A DNA stretch of 34,458 nt from Acidobacteria bacterium RIFCSPLOWO2_02_FULL_67_21 (GCA_001767195.1 MEKU01000004.1:24736-59193); one strand, 5' to 3'; counted from the first letter of the stretch, positions 6,623 through 15,589 are shown. Notes: generated from the letters alone by a model not told the origin. Numbers and translations are program-made.

Positions 6623-8413
6623 TTATCTAAACTCGACCTTGGCGATCTTCTGCGTGCCCGTGTACGGGATCCAGAGCACGGGACGCGCGCCGCTGCTGTC
6701 CACGACCATGTGCCGGCTGTTGGTGCCGCGCGACGGCAGCGGATAGCGCGTGAACTGCTCGGTCTCCGGGTTGAACTTGAAGAACACGTCGCCGTTGGCG
6801 GCCGTGACATACGCCATGTGATTCTTGTCGACGACGATCTTGTACGGGTGGATGTAGCGGCCATCGGGCAGGTCGTACTCCTTCAGCTGCCGCGTGCGGA
6901 TGTGGGTGCGCGCAATCTTCCCTGCCCAGTAGTAGCCGCTGTACATGTAGTCGCCGTTGGGGTCGACGCCCATCCGCCGCGGCCCCTTCTGGTACAGCGA
7001 GGCCACCATGTTCCAGCCGCCGCCCGCCCGCTTGTCGTTCTGCGCGTCGGCCGGCAGCATCGGCTCGTCCAGCGGTGCAAGCCGGATCTCGCTGATGTCG
7101 TCGGTGCGTGAGTCGACGATCCCGATGCGGTCCGCGCCGAGCTGGTGGAACCAGACCCGTTCTTCGCGGTCGATCACCATGTCGTACGTGCGGCCGTACG
7201 GCGTGACCGCGCGGTACTCCTTGTACTCGCCCGTCTTCGGGTCGACGCGGAAGAGGCCGTTCGGCTGCGATCCCCAGAGGAAGCCCTTCGAATCGACCTG
7301 CTTTCCGTTGGCAAACCCACCCCCGAGCCCCTGCGGCCTGGGGTAGAAGCGGAGCTTCTGCGTCGCAATATCGAGCCGGTAGAGGGTGCCGAACCAGATG
7401 GCGCCGCTCGGGTCGTTGGTCGAGCCGATGCCCGAGTAGTAGATGTTGCCGTCGCTGCCGAGCGCGACGTCGTGGATCGTGCCGCCTTCCTGTTCGTCCG
7501 ACCGGGTGGCCAGGAACCAGTCGGCGCCGCTGCGGTACTCGTTATACGGCGGCGGCGTTTCCTCGACGATCGTTTCTCCGTTCCGGTACGAATACCGCTG
7601 CGTCCTGCCGGTGCGAGGATCGAGGCGCCCCACCTCCGCCCGGTCTCCGGTGACGTCGTATTCGGTCACCACAATGCGCGTCGCCTCGCCGGTCGGCCGC
7701 GGGAACGGCTTCGGCGTCATGGCCAGCGGCTCGGGTCCCGCCACCCGCGTCAGATACGAAATGATGTCCTGCTTCCGGTGCTCGAAGAGCTGCTGCTGCA
7801 CGCCCATCGGCTTGCCGCTGGCGTCGAGCACCGGCGGGTCGTACTTGCCGCCGCCGGGCCTCTCGGGCGGATCGCCCGCCGCAATGAGCCTGCCCATGTG
7901 GTTGACGATGATCTCCCAGCCGGCGCGGTCGAACCGCTTTTCCAGCACGAAGCCGGGCTGATGACACGTGCTGCACGTGTTGATGAGAATCCGCTTCATC
8001 CGGCCCGGCACGCCGCGATCTTCCGGCGTCAGATCGGGAAGGCTGTTCAGCCACTCCACGTCCGAGAGCTGCCGGACGTAGTTCTGGACCGGCTTCATCG
8101 TGAAGTCGCGCTGCGCCTTCTGCCCCGACATGAGCGGCTGCTCGCCGGCCTCGCGTGCAAAGCCGACCGCCTGCGCCCAGACGCGGTATTTTCCGTTCGG
8201 GAGCTGGGGAAACGCGTACTGGCCGGTGCGGTCGGTCCAGACCGATGTCGTGATCGTCGACCCCTCGGCTTTCGCCGAGATCGTGACCCCCTCCATCGGC
8301 TGGCCGTCGGCGCCTTTGACCGTGCCGGTCAGGACGCCGCCGGACGGAGTCTGGGACGCCGCCACCACGCCGAATGAGAGGACGGCCGCAAGGATGATGA
8401 ATGGATGTCTCAC
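6623..8413 (-). CDS. Three-part exported protein: carboxypeptidase-regulatory domain, c-type heme domain, Vgb-like propeller
   Basis: 596 residues. There is a signal peptide (about 1-21), a carboxypeptidase-regulatory-like domain (GVLTGTVKGADGQPMEGVTISA to about residue 108), and a small heme domain with CSTCH (Cys147, Cys150, His151) and a possible distal Met in VNHMGRL. A long C-terminal beta-propeller resembles virginiamycin B lyase (Vgb), with repeated blades such as WGSQPNGLFRVDPKTGEYKEY and RIGIVDSRTDDISEIRL. Real Vgb enzymes linearise streptogramin B; whether the lyase residues remain here cannot be told by eye, so the function is more likely redox or binding. The start is a GTG with GAGGAG seven bases before it. 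It follows the cytochrome gene by 12 bases. A paralogue is at 30429-32102. Confidence 0.83.
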   Translation of the reverse strand: MRHPFIILAAVLSFGVVAASQTPSGGVLTGTVKGADGQPMEGVTISAKAEGSTITTSVWTDRTGQYAFPQLPNGKYRVWAQAVGFAREAGEQPLMSGQKAQRDFTMKPVQNYVRQLSDVEWLNSLPDLTPEDRGVPGRMKRILINTCSTCHQPGFVLEKRFDRAGWEIIVNHMGRLIAAGDPPERPGGGKYDPPVLDASGKPMGVQQQLFEHRKQDIISYLTRVAGPEPLAMTPKPFPRPTGEATRIVVTEYDVTGDRAEVGRLDPRTGRTQRYSYRNGETIVEETPPPYNEYRSGADWFLATRSDEQEGGTIHDVALGSDGNIYYSGIGSTNDPSGAIWFGTLYRLDIATQKLRFYPRPQGLGGGFANGKQVDSKGFLWGSQPNGLFRVDPKTGEYKEYRAVTPYGRTYDMVIDREERVWFHQLGADRIGIVDSRTDDISEIRLAPLDEPMLPADAQNDKRAGGGWNMVASLYQKGPRRMGVDPNGDYMYSGYYWAGKIARTHIRTRQLKEYDLPDGRYIHPYKIVVDKNHMAYVTAANGDVFFKFNPETEQFTRYPLPSRGTNSRHMVVDSSGARPVLWIPYTGTQKIAKVEFR

Positions 8414-8425
8414 GTGCGTTCTCCT

Positions 8426-8785
8426 CTACCGGACTTTCAGGTAGGCGATGAGATCGTCGAGATCTCCGCCGGTAATGCTGTAACGGAAGGCCGGCATCAG
8501 CCCCGGAATCCCTTCCTGGACCGTACGCCGCACGGTGGCTTCGTTTGCAGTCGGCCTCTTGAAGAAACCGACCAGATCCGTGGACGCCTGAATGCCTTGT
8601 GCCTTCTTCTGGCCCGACGGGACGTGGCAGAGCGGACACCGCTGCAGGAACAGCGCCTCGCCCTTCTTCTGCTGATCGGTCAAAGTGGGAACGGTCGGCG
8701 ATCCGGCCTGCGCGGCAAGCGAGGCGGGCGCGGCAAGCGTGCCGGCCAGCAGGGCGACGAGAACGACACGACGGACGTTGGGCAT
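8426..8785 (-). CDS. Small exported c-type cytochrome
   Basis: 119 residues. The signal peptide is MPNVRRVVLVALLAGTLAAPASLAAQ; a single c-type heme site CPLCH (Cys50, Cys53, His54) follows TDQQKKGEALFLQR, and the likely sixth ligand is Met in GLMPAFRYSITGGDLDDLIAYL, the classic cytochrome-c C-terminal helix. It is a periplasmic electron carrier, probably for the heme/Vgb-propeller protein encoded 12 bases downstream in the same operon. The ATG at 8785 has AAGGAG five bases upstream. The ORF track extends to 9076, but the added 97 residues look non-coding. Confidence 0.9.
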   Translation of the reverse strand: MPNVRRVVLVALLAGTLAAPASLAAQAGSPTVPTLTDQQKKGEALFLQRCPLCHVPSGQKKAQGIQASTDLVGFFKRPTANEATVRRTVQEGIPGLMPAFRYSITGGDLDDLIAYLKVR

Positions 8786-9414
8786 ACCTGCTCCTTGGAA
8801 CCCGGGTGCCTGGGACGCCTGTATATGGCGTGCCGGCGGCGCCGAGTCAACAGGAAAATGCGGGCCGCCAGGGGGCGTCCCCTCGGCGTGGTATTGCATC
8901 CCGAACTCGTCTGTGCTGAAAGTGAGGAAGGATGCGACACGGAGCGCCGCGGACGTGACAGGGGTTCCATGGACGGTCGGGTGGACGATTGGCGGGAGCA
9001 TCCTTGTCCGGCCGTTGCGCACGGGGGCTGCAACTGTGGCTCGCGCCGTGCGGGAGGTCGCCCCACGCCGCCGCATTCGCGTGTCACCGATGAGCGGCGA
9101 GTGGCTGCGCCAGCATCAGGCCAACGAGCCGAAACATCCCCGGGACGGCGGCTGACCCTTCATCACGTGAGGCATTGACGCTCGGGTACCGCTTCCGATC
9201 GCGTCGTGTCCTGTCGTTGCCGTACCCGCGATGCGCGCGTGAACCTCGACCGTGGGTTACGGCGCGGGTAACTGCTTACCAGGCTCGCAGAGGGCCGCGA
9301 GACGACTCCTTCGAGACGCGCGGAATCCACGCGCGACACGGTATTGACCGGCGGGTACCATCCTTGCCCAGCGCCGCGCGTGAGGAGCCGTCACTGGTCT
9401 CCGGCGAGGTGCTC
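8786..9414. other. Gene-poor stretch, 629 bases
   Basis: No convincing gene lies here. The track ORFs crossing it (8405-9178, 8685-9155, minus 8426-9076) have arginine-, proline- and glycine-heavy translations without domain signatures or ribosome-binding sites. An open frame from a GTG at 8913 to 9155 could encode 80 residues with a weak hydrophobic stretch, but nothing supports it. A small palindrome GTTAC-GGCGCGG-GTAAC is at 9256-9272. The interval separates the divergent cytochrome and cupredoxin genes and so must hold both promoters. Confidence 0.6.
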
Positions 9415-9849
9415 ATGTTTCATTGGACCGGGCTCGCCACCGCTGCGGCCGCGGCGCTCGCGCTGGCGGCGTGCGGTGGCGACGGGAACTCCAGCACGCC
9501 GACCGCTCCATCGACGGACGGTGGCGTGGGCGCCACGGTCGTAATTACCGCAAGCGGCGTCAGCGGCTCGACGCCGCGAGTCGGGCTCGGCCAGCGCATT
9601 CGGTTCACCAATAACGATTCGCGGCCGCACCAGCTGCTCTCGACGCCCCACGGCAGTCACACCGATTGTCCGGCGCTCAACGAGATCGATCTGCTCTCAC
9701 CGGGGCAGAGCCGGGACTCCGGCGTTCTCAACGTCCGGCGTGGATGCGGATTCCACGACCATCTGAATCCGGACGACCAGCGCTTTCGCGGGCAGGTGCT
9801 GGTGGGACTGAGCGAGAACGATCCCGTTCCGCCGGATCCGGATTACTGA
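9415..9849 (+). CDS. Cupredoxin-like lipoprotein
   Basis: 144 residues. The N-terminus MFHWTGLATAAAAALALAACGGDG has a clear lipobox (LAAC), so it is a lipoprotein. After a Ser/Thr/Pro-rich linker comes a plastocyanin-like domain: GATVVITASGVSGSTPRVGLGQRIRFTNNDSRPHQL, then CPALNEIDLLSPGQS and RRGCGFHDHLNP. The PHQL histidine, the GCGFH cysteine and the following histidines sit where type-1 copper ligands normally are; the distal Met is not obvious. It may bind copper or act as an electron carrier at the membrane. The ATG at 9415 has GAGG five bases upstream; the longer track ORF from 9175 lacks coding features before this point. Confidence 0.75.
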   Translation: MFHWTGLATAAAAALALAACGGDGNSSTPTAPSTDGGVGATVVITASGVSGSTPRVGLGQRIRFTNNDSRPHQLLSTPHGSHTDCPALNEIDLLSPGQSRDSGVLNVRRGCGFHDHLNPDDQRFRGQVLVGLSENDPVPPDPDY

Positions 9850-9855
9850 ACCAGC

Positions 9856-9899
9856 GTAGTGCCCGGCTTCAGCCGGGCTGAAGCCCGGCGCCACGTACG
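9856..9899. repeat. Palindromic repeat (CGTAGTGCCCGGC family, copy 3)
   Basis: GTAGTGCCCGGCTTCAGCCGGGCTGAAGCCCGGCGCCACGTACG has two overlapping hairpins within one larger palindrome. It fills the gap between the convergent cupredoxin and transglycosylase genes, where it probably ends transcription from both. Confidence 0.85.
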
Positions 9900-9904
9900 A
9901 AACG

Positions 9905-11449
9905 TCAGTCTGTGGCCGCGGACGTCGCCGCGTTCGAAGCACGGAAGGCATCCCACTCGCGCTTCCCGCGCTCGAACAGGCGCAGGATCCGGTCGCTGCC
10001 GCGGAACTCGGCGAGGATGGCGGCCTGGCGGCTCGCGCGCTGCGTGACCAGCACGTAGCCGAGCGTCGTCGCCATGATGGTGCCCTCCTCGGTCCTGGTG
10101 GCCTCGAACTTCGAGCGGAAGTCGCGAAGGACCGCGTCGAAGGCCGGCCGGTCCCATTCCTCGAGCGGGACGTCCAGCCGCAGGAAGTCGTTCAGCACCT
10201 GCGCGTACTCCGCGCTGGGCGGCAGGTGCCAGAACGCGATGTCGGGGCCGAGTGCGGCCACGTGGGACGGAAGGTAGATCGCCGCGCCGGCGGGCACCCG
10301 CTGTTTCAGCGCGGGATTGTAGCGGCGCACCTCGTCGGTCGAGAGCTTCGCGGCGCGAACGACCTCGGTCAACGTGACCGCGCGGCGCGCGCGCATCCCA
10401 TAGATCCGCTCCTGGGGCGTCGTGGCGATCAGCTGGGCGACATTGGCCGCGTTGCCGAAGACCATCTCGGCATAGAGCGCGGAGCGCACGCCGTAGGTGC
10501 CGTACACGTCACGGAAGGTCCTGGGCGACAGCTGGCGGAGATCGCGGGCGAACGCGGACCCGAGAAAATACCGTTCGCGGTTGTCGGCGCCGCCGAGCCG
10601 CTCGCCGTTGATCAGCACGCGGCCGACGTTGGTGCCGCCGGTGTGATGCTCCGACAGCGCCGGCACGAAGCTGCCGTACTTGGTGGCCAGAATCGAGAGA
10701 TAGGCGGCGCAGTACGGCGCCTGGGTCGTCTGGTTGTAGCCCTCGATGGCGTGGGGTGCCAGCCGCTTCATGACGTTCCAGTTCCGCAGCAGCCACTGGC
10801 AGAAGCCGAGCGCGCGCGCCTCCGAGCGCACGGTGCCGTTGAGGCCCGACTCGACGATGGCCTGTGCCAGCCCGACTTCCGCGGGCACGCCGAATCGCTC
10901 GTAGATGGCGCCCCACTCGGCGAGGAACGCGCCGTACCGCCGCGCATTGGGCCGCAGCGACAGCCCGCGCGTGGCGTTCTGGATCAGCGGGCCGACGGAC
11001 GGCTCCAGCAGCCGCGCGAGCTCATCCCGCCGCTGTTCCAGGCGGGCCGGCAGGCGCCGTCCGTCCAGGAGCGGGGCGAGCGACGGATCTTCCCATGCGG
11101 CCTCGCGCGACCAGTTGCCCCTGGCGGGCACGGTGACGATCAGCCGTCCGTCCACCCCACTGCCGAACGCGATCAGGCCGTCCGGAATGGTGAAGATATG
11201 GCGCCAGAAGCGGAACGCCGGCCGGAAGCGCTGCAGGGTCTCGAAGTCGATCGTGAGGCGAGCGGTCGCGTGCTCCCGCACCAGGGTGGCAAACGAGGGC
11301 GACGCGGCGGGAGTTTCAGCCAGCCCCGCGAGAGCCTGCCGGCGCCCCGCAACGGGCTCACTGGTCTGCGCCGCTGGCAGCTCGATGGCTGCGCCCAGGA
11401 CGCACGCAGCCATCGCCGTAAGCGCCAAGCGTGTCGTCGTCGTTCTCAC
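9905..11449 (-). CDS. Exported lytic transglycosylase with LysM domain (MltD-like)
   Basis: 514 residues from the GTG at 11449, which has GGAG seven bases upstream (the track start at 11467 is another GTG). The signal peptide is MRTTTTRLALTAMAACVLGAAIELPAAQ. The central SLT-like domain has AIYERFGVPAEVGLAQAIVESGLN, with the catalytic Glu at about residue 200 in the IVES motif, then ARALGFCQWLLRNW and YCAAYLSILATKYG. A LysM-like domain (about 355-395) has TLTEVVRAAKLSTDEVRRYNPAL and GAAIYLPS. Such enzymes cut peptidoglycan glycan strands in the periplasm to form anhydromuropeptides. The C-terminal 120 residues, including GTIMATTLGYVLVTQRAS, are not recognised. The gene stands alone, downstream of the sugar ABC operon by about 80 bases on the same strand. 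Confidence 0.85.
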   Translation of the reverse strand: MRTTTTRLALTAMAACVLGAAIELPAAQTSEPVAGRRQALAGLAETPAASPSFATLVREHATARLTIDFETLQRFRPAFRFWRHIFTIPDGLIAFGSGVDGRLIVTVPARGNWSREAAWEDPSLAPLLDGRRLPARLEQRRDELARLLEPSVGPLIQNATRGLSLRPNARRYGAFLAEWGAIYERFGVPAEVGLAQAIVESGLNGTVRSEARALGFCQWLLRNWNVMKRLAPHAIEGYNQTTQAPYCAAYLSILATKYGSFVPALSEHHTGGTNVGRVLINGERLGGADNRERYFLGSAFARDLRQLSPRTFRDVYGTYGVRSALYAEMVFGNAANVAQLIATTPQERIYGMRARRAVTLTEVVRAAKLSTDEVRRYNPALKQRVPAGAAIYLPSHVAALGPDIAFWHLPPSAEYAQVLNDFLRLDVPLEEWDRPAFDAVLRDFRSKFEATRTEEGTIMATTLGYVLVTQRASRQAAILAEFRGSDRILRLFERGKREWDAFRASNAATSAATD

Positions 11450-11527
11450 GATGAATCTCCGCGGCACGCCGTCTGGGCCACGGCGCCCTAAATAGCGCTT
11501 TCGATTATGCGGGAGTGATCCAGGATG

Positions 11528-12550
11528 TCAAGCGCCGCCATCCAGGCGGCGGCCGTTCCCCTCGTCGAACAGGTGCAGCCGCTCGCGCGGGAGCGCCACC
11601 GCGACGTCGGCGCCGACCGGCGGCGGTCGATCGGGCACGAGTGCGAGAAGAACCGGGGCGCCGGGCGCCGACAGGCGCAGATGGACGAGGCTGTCGTGGC
11701 CTCGGGGCTCCACCACGTCGACCGTGGCACGCAGCGGGCCTTGGGCGCCGAGTACCACATCCTGAGGCCGGATCCCCGCAAGGACCCCGGGACGCGCGCC
11801 GGCCATCAGGATCGGCGCCGGCAGCAGGTTCATCGGCGGCGCCCCGATGAAGCGCGCGACGAAGGCATTGGCGGGCCGGTGGTACACGTCGAGCGGCGGC
11901 GCCGCCTGCTCGATCGCACCGTCGCGCATCACCACGACCCGGCTGCCGAGCGTCATGGCCTCTTCCTGATCGTGCGTCACGTGAACGATCGTCGCGCCGA
12001 TCGTCCGATGCAACCGGCGGAGCTCGGCACGCGCCTGCGCCCGCAGTGAAGGATCGAGATTGGAGAGCGGCTCGTCCAGCAGGAAGGCCTTCGGTTTGCG
12101 CACGATCGCCCGTCCGAGCGCCACGCGCTGCCGCTGGCCGCCCGAAAGCTGCGCCGGCCGACGGCCCAGCAGCTCCGTAATGGCCAGCGCCGCCGCCACA
12201 GCCTCCACCTCGCGCACGATGATCGCGCGCGCCACGCCGCGCGCGCGCAGCCCGTAGGCCAGATTCTCACGGACCGTCATGTGCGGGTACAGCGCATAGG
12301 TCTGGAAGACCATCGCGACGTCGCGGTCCTGCGGCGGCAGCCCGGTGACGTCGGTGCCGCCGATGGTGATGGCCCCGGCCGTGAGCGGTTCGAGCCCCGC
12401 AATCAGCCGGAGCAGCGTGCTCTTGCCGCATCCGGACGGACCGACGAGCACGAGGAACTCGCCATCGGCCACGTCGAGGTCGACGCCCGCCACGGCCACG
12501 TGCCCGTTGGGGAACGTCTTGGCGACCCGGTGCAGGCGAATCTCGGCCAT
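11528..12550 (-). CDS. Sugar ABC transporter ATP-binding protein (MalK/UgpC family)
   Basis: 340 residues. The nucleotide-binding domain has Walker A GPSGCGKST, Q-loop in MVFQTYALYPHMTVRENL, signature LSGGQRQRVALGRAI, Walker B AFLLDEPLSNLD and the switch His in VTHDQEEAMTLG. After about residue 235 there is a TOBE/OB-type regulatory domain (GIRPQDVVL to LHLFDEGNGRRL), typical of CUT1 ATPases. It powers the importer encoded by the three upstream genes. The ATG at 12550 is five bases after the stop of the second permease; the 635-residue track ORF includes out-of-frame permease sequence. Confidence 0.93.
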   Translation of the reverse strand: MAEIRLHRVAKTFPNGHVAVAGVDLDVADGEFLVLVGPSGCGKSTLLRLIAGLEPLTAGAITIGGTDVTGLPPQDRDVAMVFQTYALYPHMTVRENLAYGLRARGVARAIIVREVEAVAAALAITELLGRRPAQLSGGQRQRVALGRAIVRKPKAFLLDEPLSNLDPSLRAQARAELRRLHRTIGATIVHVTHDQEEAMTLGSRVVVMRDGAIEQAAPPLDVYHRPANAFVARFIGAPPMNLLPAPILMAGARPGVLAGIRPQDVVLGAQGPLRATVDVVEPRGHDSLVHLRLSAPGAPVLLALVPDRPPPVGADVAVALPRERLHLFDEGNGRRLDGGA

Positions 12551-12555
12551 CGCTG

Positions 12556-13374
12556 CTATCCCTTGGTGGCGCCGGCCGTCAGGCCTGCAACGATCCGCCG
12601 CTGCAGCGCGAGCACGATCAGTACCGCCGGAGCCGTGGCGAGCGCCGCCGCGGCCATCACCTGTCCCCACGGCACCTGATAGCGGCCACGGAACAGCGCC
12701 ACGGCCACCGGCACCGTGTGGTGCTCCGGCCCGAGCATGAACGAGAGCGCGAACAGGAACTCGTTCCAGCAGTACAGGAACGTCAGGATGGCGGTGGCGC
12801 CGAGGGCTGGCGCGGCCAGCGGCAGCACGACGGTCCGGAGTACGCGCAGGCGCGACGCGCCGTCCAGCATCGCGGCCTCCTCGATGTCGCGCGGCAGCTG
12901 GCGGAGAAAGGCGGTGAGCATCCAGACCGCCAGCGGTGTCGAAAAAGTCAGGTACGGCAGCACCAGTCCTGGATAGGTGTCGAGCAGGCGCAGCTCGCGC
13001 AGCACCAGATACAGCGGCGGCACGATCGAGATCTGCGGAAACATCGACACCGCCAGGATGAACGCCAGCAAGAGGGATTTGCCTCGCACCCGGAGGCGTG
13101 CGAGCGGATAGGCACAGAGTGCCGCAACCGGCACGGCCAGAAGCGTGGTCGCCCCGGCCACGAGCAGCGAGTTCCGAATCGGGATCAGGAAATCGCGTTC
13201 GCCGACCAGCGCCCGGTAATGCTCGAGCGAGAGGGCCGTCGGCACGAGCGGACGGGCGCCAAAGAGCTGTGCCTCCGGCGTCAGCGCCGCCGTCGCGATC
13301 CAGTAGATCGGGAACAGCAGGACGCCCAGCAGGGCCAGCTGTGCCGCGCGCATCGCCGCGGTGCGCCCCGTCAT
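12556..13374 (-). CDS. Sugar ABC transporter permease (MalG/UgpE type)
   Basis: 272 residues with six predicted membrane helices, the first near residues 12-32 (LALLGVLLFPIYWIATAAL). The EAA loop, which contacts the ATPase, reads EEAAMLDGASRLRVLRTVVLPLAAP. The segment PIRNSLLVAGATTLLAVPVAALCAYPLARL is typical of the MalG branch. With the neighbouring MalF-type permease it forms the inner-membrane channel of a CUT1 importer. The ATG overlaps the TGA of the upstream permease by four bases, with AAGGAG five bases ahead. Confidence 0.92.
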   Translation of the reverse strand: MTGRTAAMRAAQLALLGVLLFPIYWIATAALTPEAQLFGARPLVPTALSLEHYRALVGERDFLIPIRNSLLVAGATTLLAVPVAALCAYPLARLRVRGKSLLLAFILAVSMFPQISIVPPLYLVLRELRLLDTYPGLVLPYLTFSTPLAVWMLTAFLRQLPRDIEEAAMLDGASRLRVLRTVVLPLAAPALGATAILTFLYCWNEFLFALSFMLGPEHHTVPVAVALFRGRYQVPWGQVMAAAALATAPAVLIVLALQRRIVAGLTAGATKG

Positions 13375-14285
13375 GCCGGCTCCTTCTCGACGAGCGAGCG
13401 GCCGAGCGCGCGTACCCAGACGAGCGCGAACGCAAACGTCAGCAGAAACACGGAGATCGACAGGGCGGCGCCGTAGCCGAACCGCAGCCGCTGCATCACG
13501 GTCGCGAACGCGTAGAGCGACAACGGTTCGGTGGCCGTTCCCGGGCCGCCGCCGGTGAGCACGTACGCGAGATCGAAGATCCGCAGGGCGTCGAGCATCC
13601 GGAACGCGGCGGCGACGACGACGGCGGGCGCCAGGAGCGGCAGCGTAATCGTGAACAGCCGCCGCGCTGCTCCGGCGCCATCCACGCGCGCCGCTTCGTC
13701 GAGCGAGGGATCGATCGCCTGGAGACCGGCCAGCAGCAGGAGCGCGACAAAAGGGGTCGTCTTCCAGATGTCGGCGACGACGATCGGTACCCAGGCGGCC
13801 CAGGGATGCACGAACCAGTCAAAGGAAGCGGCCACGACGCCGGCATCCCGAAGAGTCGTCGACACGAGCCCTCCCTGGGACTCGAAGAGGAAGCGCCAGA
13901 CGAGCGCCGCGACGACCGTGGGCACGGCCCACGGCAGCAGCACCATGGCGCGGATGGGACCACGTCCCCGCGTGACGGAGTGCATCAACAGCGCAAAAGC
14001 GACGCCGAGCACCAGCTCGAACGCGACGCTCACGATGGCAAAGCCGAGCGTGTGGACGACGGCGCCGCGGAAACGCGCGTCCTGCGCCGCTTCCACGAAA
14101 TTGTCCAGGCCGCTGAACGGCCGGCCGAGCCACGGCAGCCGCAGGTCGTGGACGTGCAGCGCTTCCCAGGCCGTCATGCCGATCGGAACGATGGCCACCA
14201 CGATCATCACGAGGAATGCAGGGGCCATGAGCAGCCACGCCACACGCGCGTCCGTGCGATCGAGCCGGCCGGCCGGACGGTTCAT
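13371..14285 (-). CDS. Sugar ABC transporter permease (MalF/UgpA type)
   Basis: 304 residues with six membrane helices, the first at about residues 17-40 (LLMAPAFLVMIVVAIVPIG). The EAA loop is DEAARVDGAGAARRLFTITLPLLAP, and the conserved GGGPGTATEPLSLYAF segment of this permease class is present. It pairs with the MalG-type permease. Its ATG overlaps the binding-protein gene's stop by four bases, so the binding protein, both permeases and the ATPase are one operon with translational coupling. Confidence 0.92.
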   Translation of the reverse strand: MNRPAGRLDRTDARVAWLLMAPAFLVMIVVAIVPIGMTAWEALHVHDLRLPWLGRPFSGLDNFVEAAQDARFRGAVVHTLGFAIVSVAFELVLGVAFALLMHSVTRGRGPIRAMVLLPWAVPTVVAALVWRFLFESQGGLVSTTLRDAGVVAASFDWFVHPWAAWVPIVVADIWKTTPFVALLLLAGLQAIDPSLDEAARVDGAGAARRLFTITLPLLAPAVVVAAAFRMLDALRIFDLAYVLTGGGPGTATEPLSLYAFATVMQRLRFGYGAALSISVFLLTFAFALVWVRALGRSLVEKEPA

Positions 14286-15553
14286 GGCGCAGTGCCCGGG
14301 GCGGCCAGCCCGCTGCGGGCCAGGAGCATCCGGATCTCCGCTGCCGCGTCGCGCAGCGCGGTGGCCGGCGTCTCTTGGCCGCTCAGCGCGCGATGGAGGT
14401 GCACCTGCAGGATCTCGGACAGCTCGCTGTAGACGGGCGTCACTGGCCGCGGCCGCGCCGCGGCCAGTGCGGCCCGCACCTGGTCGAGGGGGAGCGGCAG
14501 GGCGTCGGCCAGTGCCGGAGCCTCGTAGAGCGACTGCCGCGCGGGGAGCTGGCTGACGAATCGGGCGCGTTCGAGCATCTGCTCGGGAGCCGTGAGGAAT
14601 GCGACCAGATCGCGCGCGAGCGAGGGGTTCGCGCTGTGCGCGTTCACGGCGAGCTGCGCCCCGCCGAGGGCTGCCGTGATCTCTCCTCCGGCGGCCGAAG
14701 GGAATGGCGCAATGGAGTACCGGCCCGCCACGCGGGAACGCGCCGAGTCCGCCAGCAAGGTCCAGGCATAGGGCCAGTTGCGCATGAACATCGCGTCACC
14801 ATTCTGAAACGCGAACCGCACCTGTTCTTCCTGCCACGTCAGCGCCGACGGCGGGACGAACCCCCGGGGGCCGAGCGCATCGCGCATGAAGGTGAGCGCC
14901 CTCACGGCGGCCGGCTCGTCGACGGTGACACGGCCGTCGGGTGCGAGTATGCGGCCGCCGAACGCGCCGAGGTGTTCGAGAAAGACGGTCACCAGCCCTT
15001 CGTAGCGCGCTCCCTGCCAGACGAGCCCGAAGGGCACGGCGCCGGTGCTGACGGCGTGGCGCGCCGCGTCACCCAGCTCAGGCAGCGATCGCGGCGCCTC
15101 AGGCAGCAGATCGGTCCGCCAGTAGAGCAGGCCGACGTCGACAAACCAGGGCGCCGCGTACAGCCCGCCGTTCCACTGCGCGGCCGCGAGGGCCGCCGGG
15201 AGAAAGTCGCCGACGTCGGGCAGCGCGTCATCGAGCGACATGATCCAGCCCGCGGCGGCGAACTCGGCCGTCCAGATCACATCGAGCTGCAGGACATCGG
15301 GGTGCCGTACGCGCGCGTTGAGCCACTGAACGTACAGCTGGTGGCGCTGGTCGGCCGCATCGGGCGTCACCCGAAGCTCGACGCGGACGCCGGGGTGCCG
15401 CTCCTCGAATCGCGCGAGCTGACTGCGCACGAGGGTGCCTTCGGTCCCGAGGGCGCTGCCCGAGAACGTCAGCGGCTCGGGCCCCTCTGGGAGACTGCAC
15501 GCCGCGCCTGCGCACGCGAGGAGCAGAAGCAGCCGCACCGATCGCGAGGACAT
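14282..15553 (-). CDS. Sugar ABC transporter substrate-binding lipoprotein
   Basis: 423 residues, family-1 extracellular solute-binding protein. The N-terminus MSSRSVRLLLLLACAGAACSLPEG carries a lipobox ending at Cys19. Features include FEERHPGVRVELRVTP, PDVLQLDVIWTAEFAAAGWIMSLDD and FQNGDAMFMRNWPYAW, found in binding proteins for trehalose, maltose and related alpha-glucosides (LpqY/ThuE-like). A disaccharide ligand is thus plausible but inferred. It is the first gene of the operon and divergent from the gluconolactonase-like gene with 87 bases between starts. No strong ribosome-binding site is visible before the ATG. Confidence 0.9.
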   Translation of the reverse strand: MSSRSVRLLLLLACAGAACSLPEGPEPLTFSGSALGTEGTLVRSQLARFEERHPGVRVELRVTPDAADQRHQLYVQWLNARVRHPDVLQLDVIWTAEFAAAGWIMSLDDALPDVGDFLPAALAAAQWNGGLYAAPWFVDVGLLYWRTDLLPEAPRSLPELGDAARHAVSTGAVPFGLVWQGARYEGLVTVFLEHLGAFGGRILAPDGRVTVDEPAAVRALTFMRDALGPRGFVPPSALTWQEEQVRFAFQNGDAMFMRNWPYAWTLLADSARSRVAGRYSIAPFPSAAGGEITAALGGAQLAVNAHSANPSLARDLVAFLTAPEQMLERARFVSQLPARQSLYEAPALADALPLPLDQVRAALAAARPRPVTPVYSELSEILQVHLHRALSGQETPATALRDAAAEIRMLLARSGLAAPGTAP

Positions 15554-15589
15554 CGGTCAATGATGCGCGCAGCGGCGCCGATTGCCAAT

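Noticed and set aside
7145-8377. Long plus-strand ORF (410 codons) opposite the Vgb-like gene
   Set aside because: It is antisense to a well-supported gene and its translation is Arg/Val/Leu/Asp-rich without motifs, as expected for a shadow in GC-rich DNA. Other long shadows (24911-27043 minus, 16518-18797 minus, 19244-20584 minus) were rejected for the same reason.
6623-8413. Streptogramin (virginiamycin B) lyase resistance gene
   Set aside because: Only the propeller part resembles Vgb; the protein has an export signal, a regulatory domain and a c-type heme site, and lyase residues could not be confirmed. The same applies to 30429-32102.
8685-9155. Small protein gene in the gene-poor region (including GTG at 8913)
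   Set aside because: No ribosome-binding site, no domain, and composition typical of shadow frames in GC-rich DNA.
11528-13435. 635-residue ORF as a fused permease-ATPase
   Set aside because: The part before 12550 is a shadow of the permease gene in another frame; a normal ATPase start with correct spacing exists at 12550.
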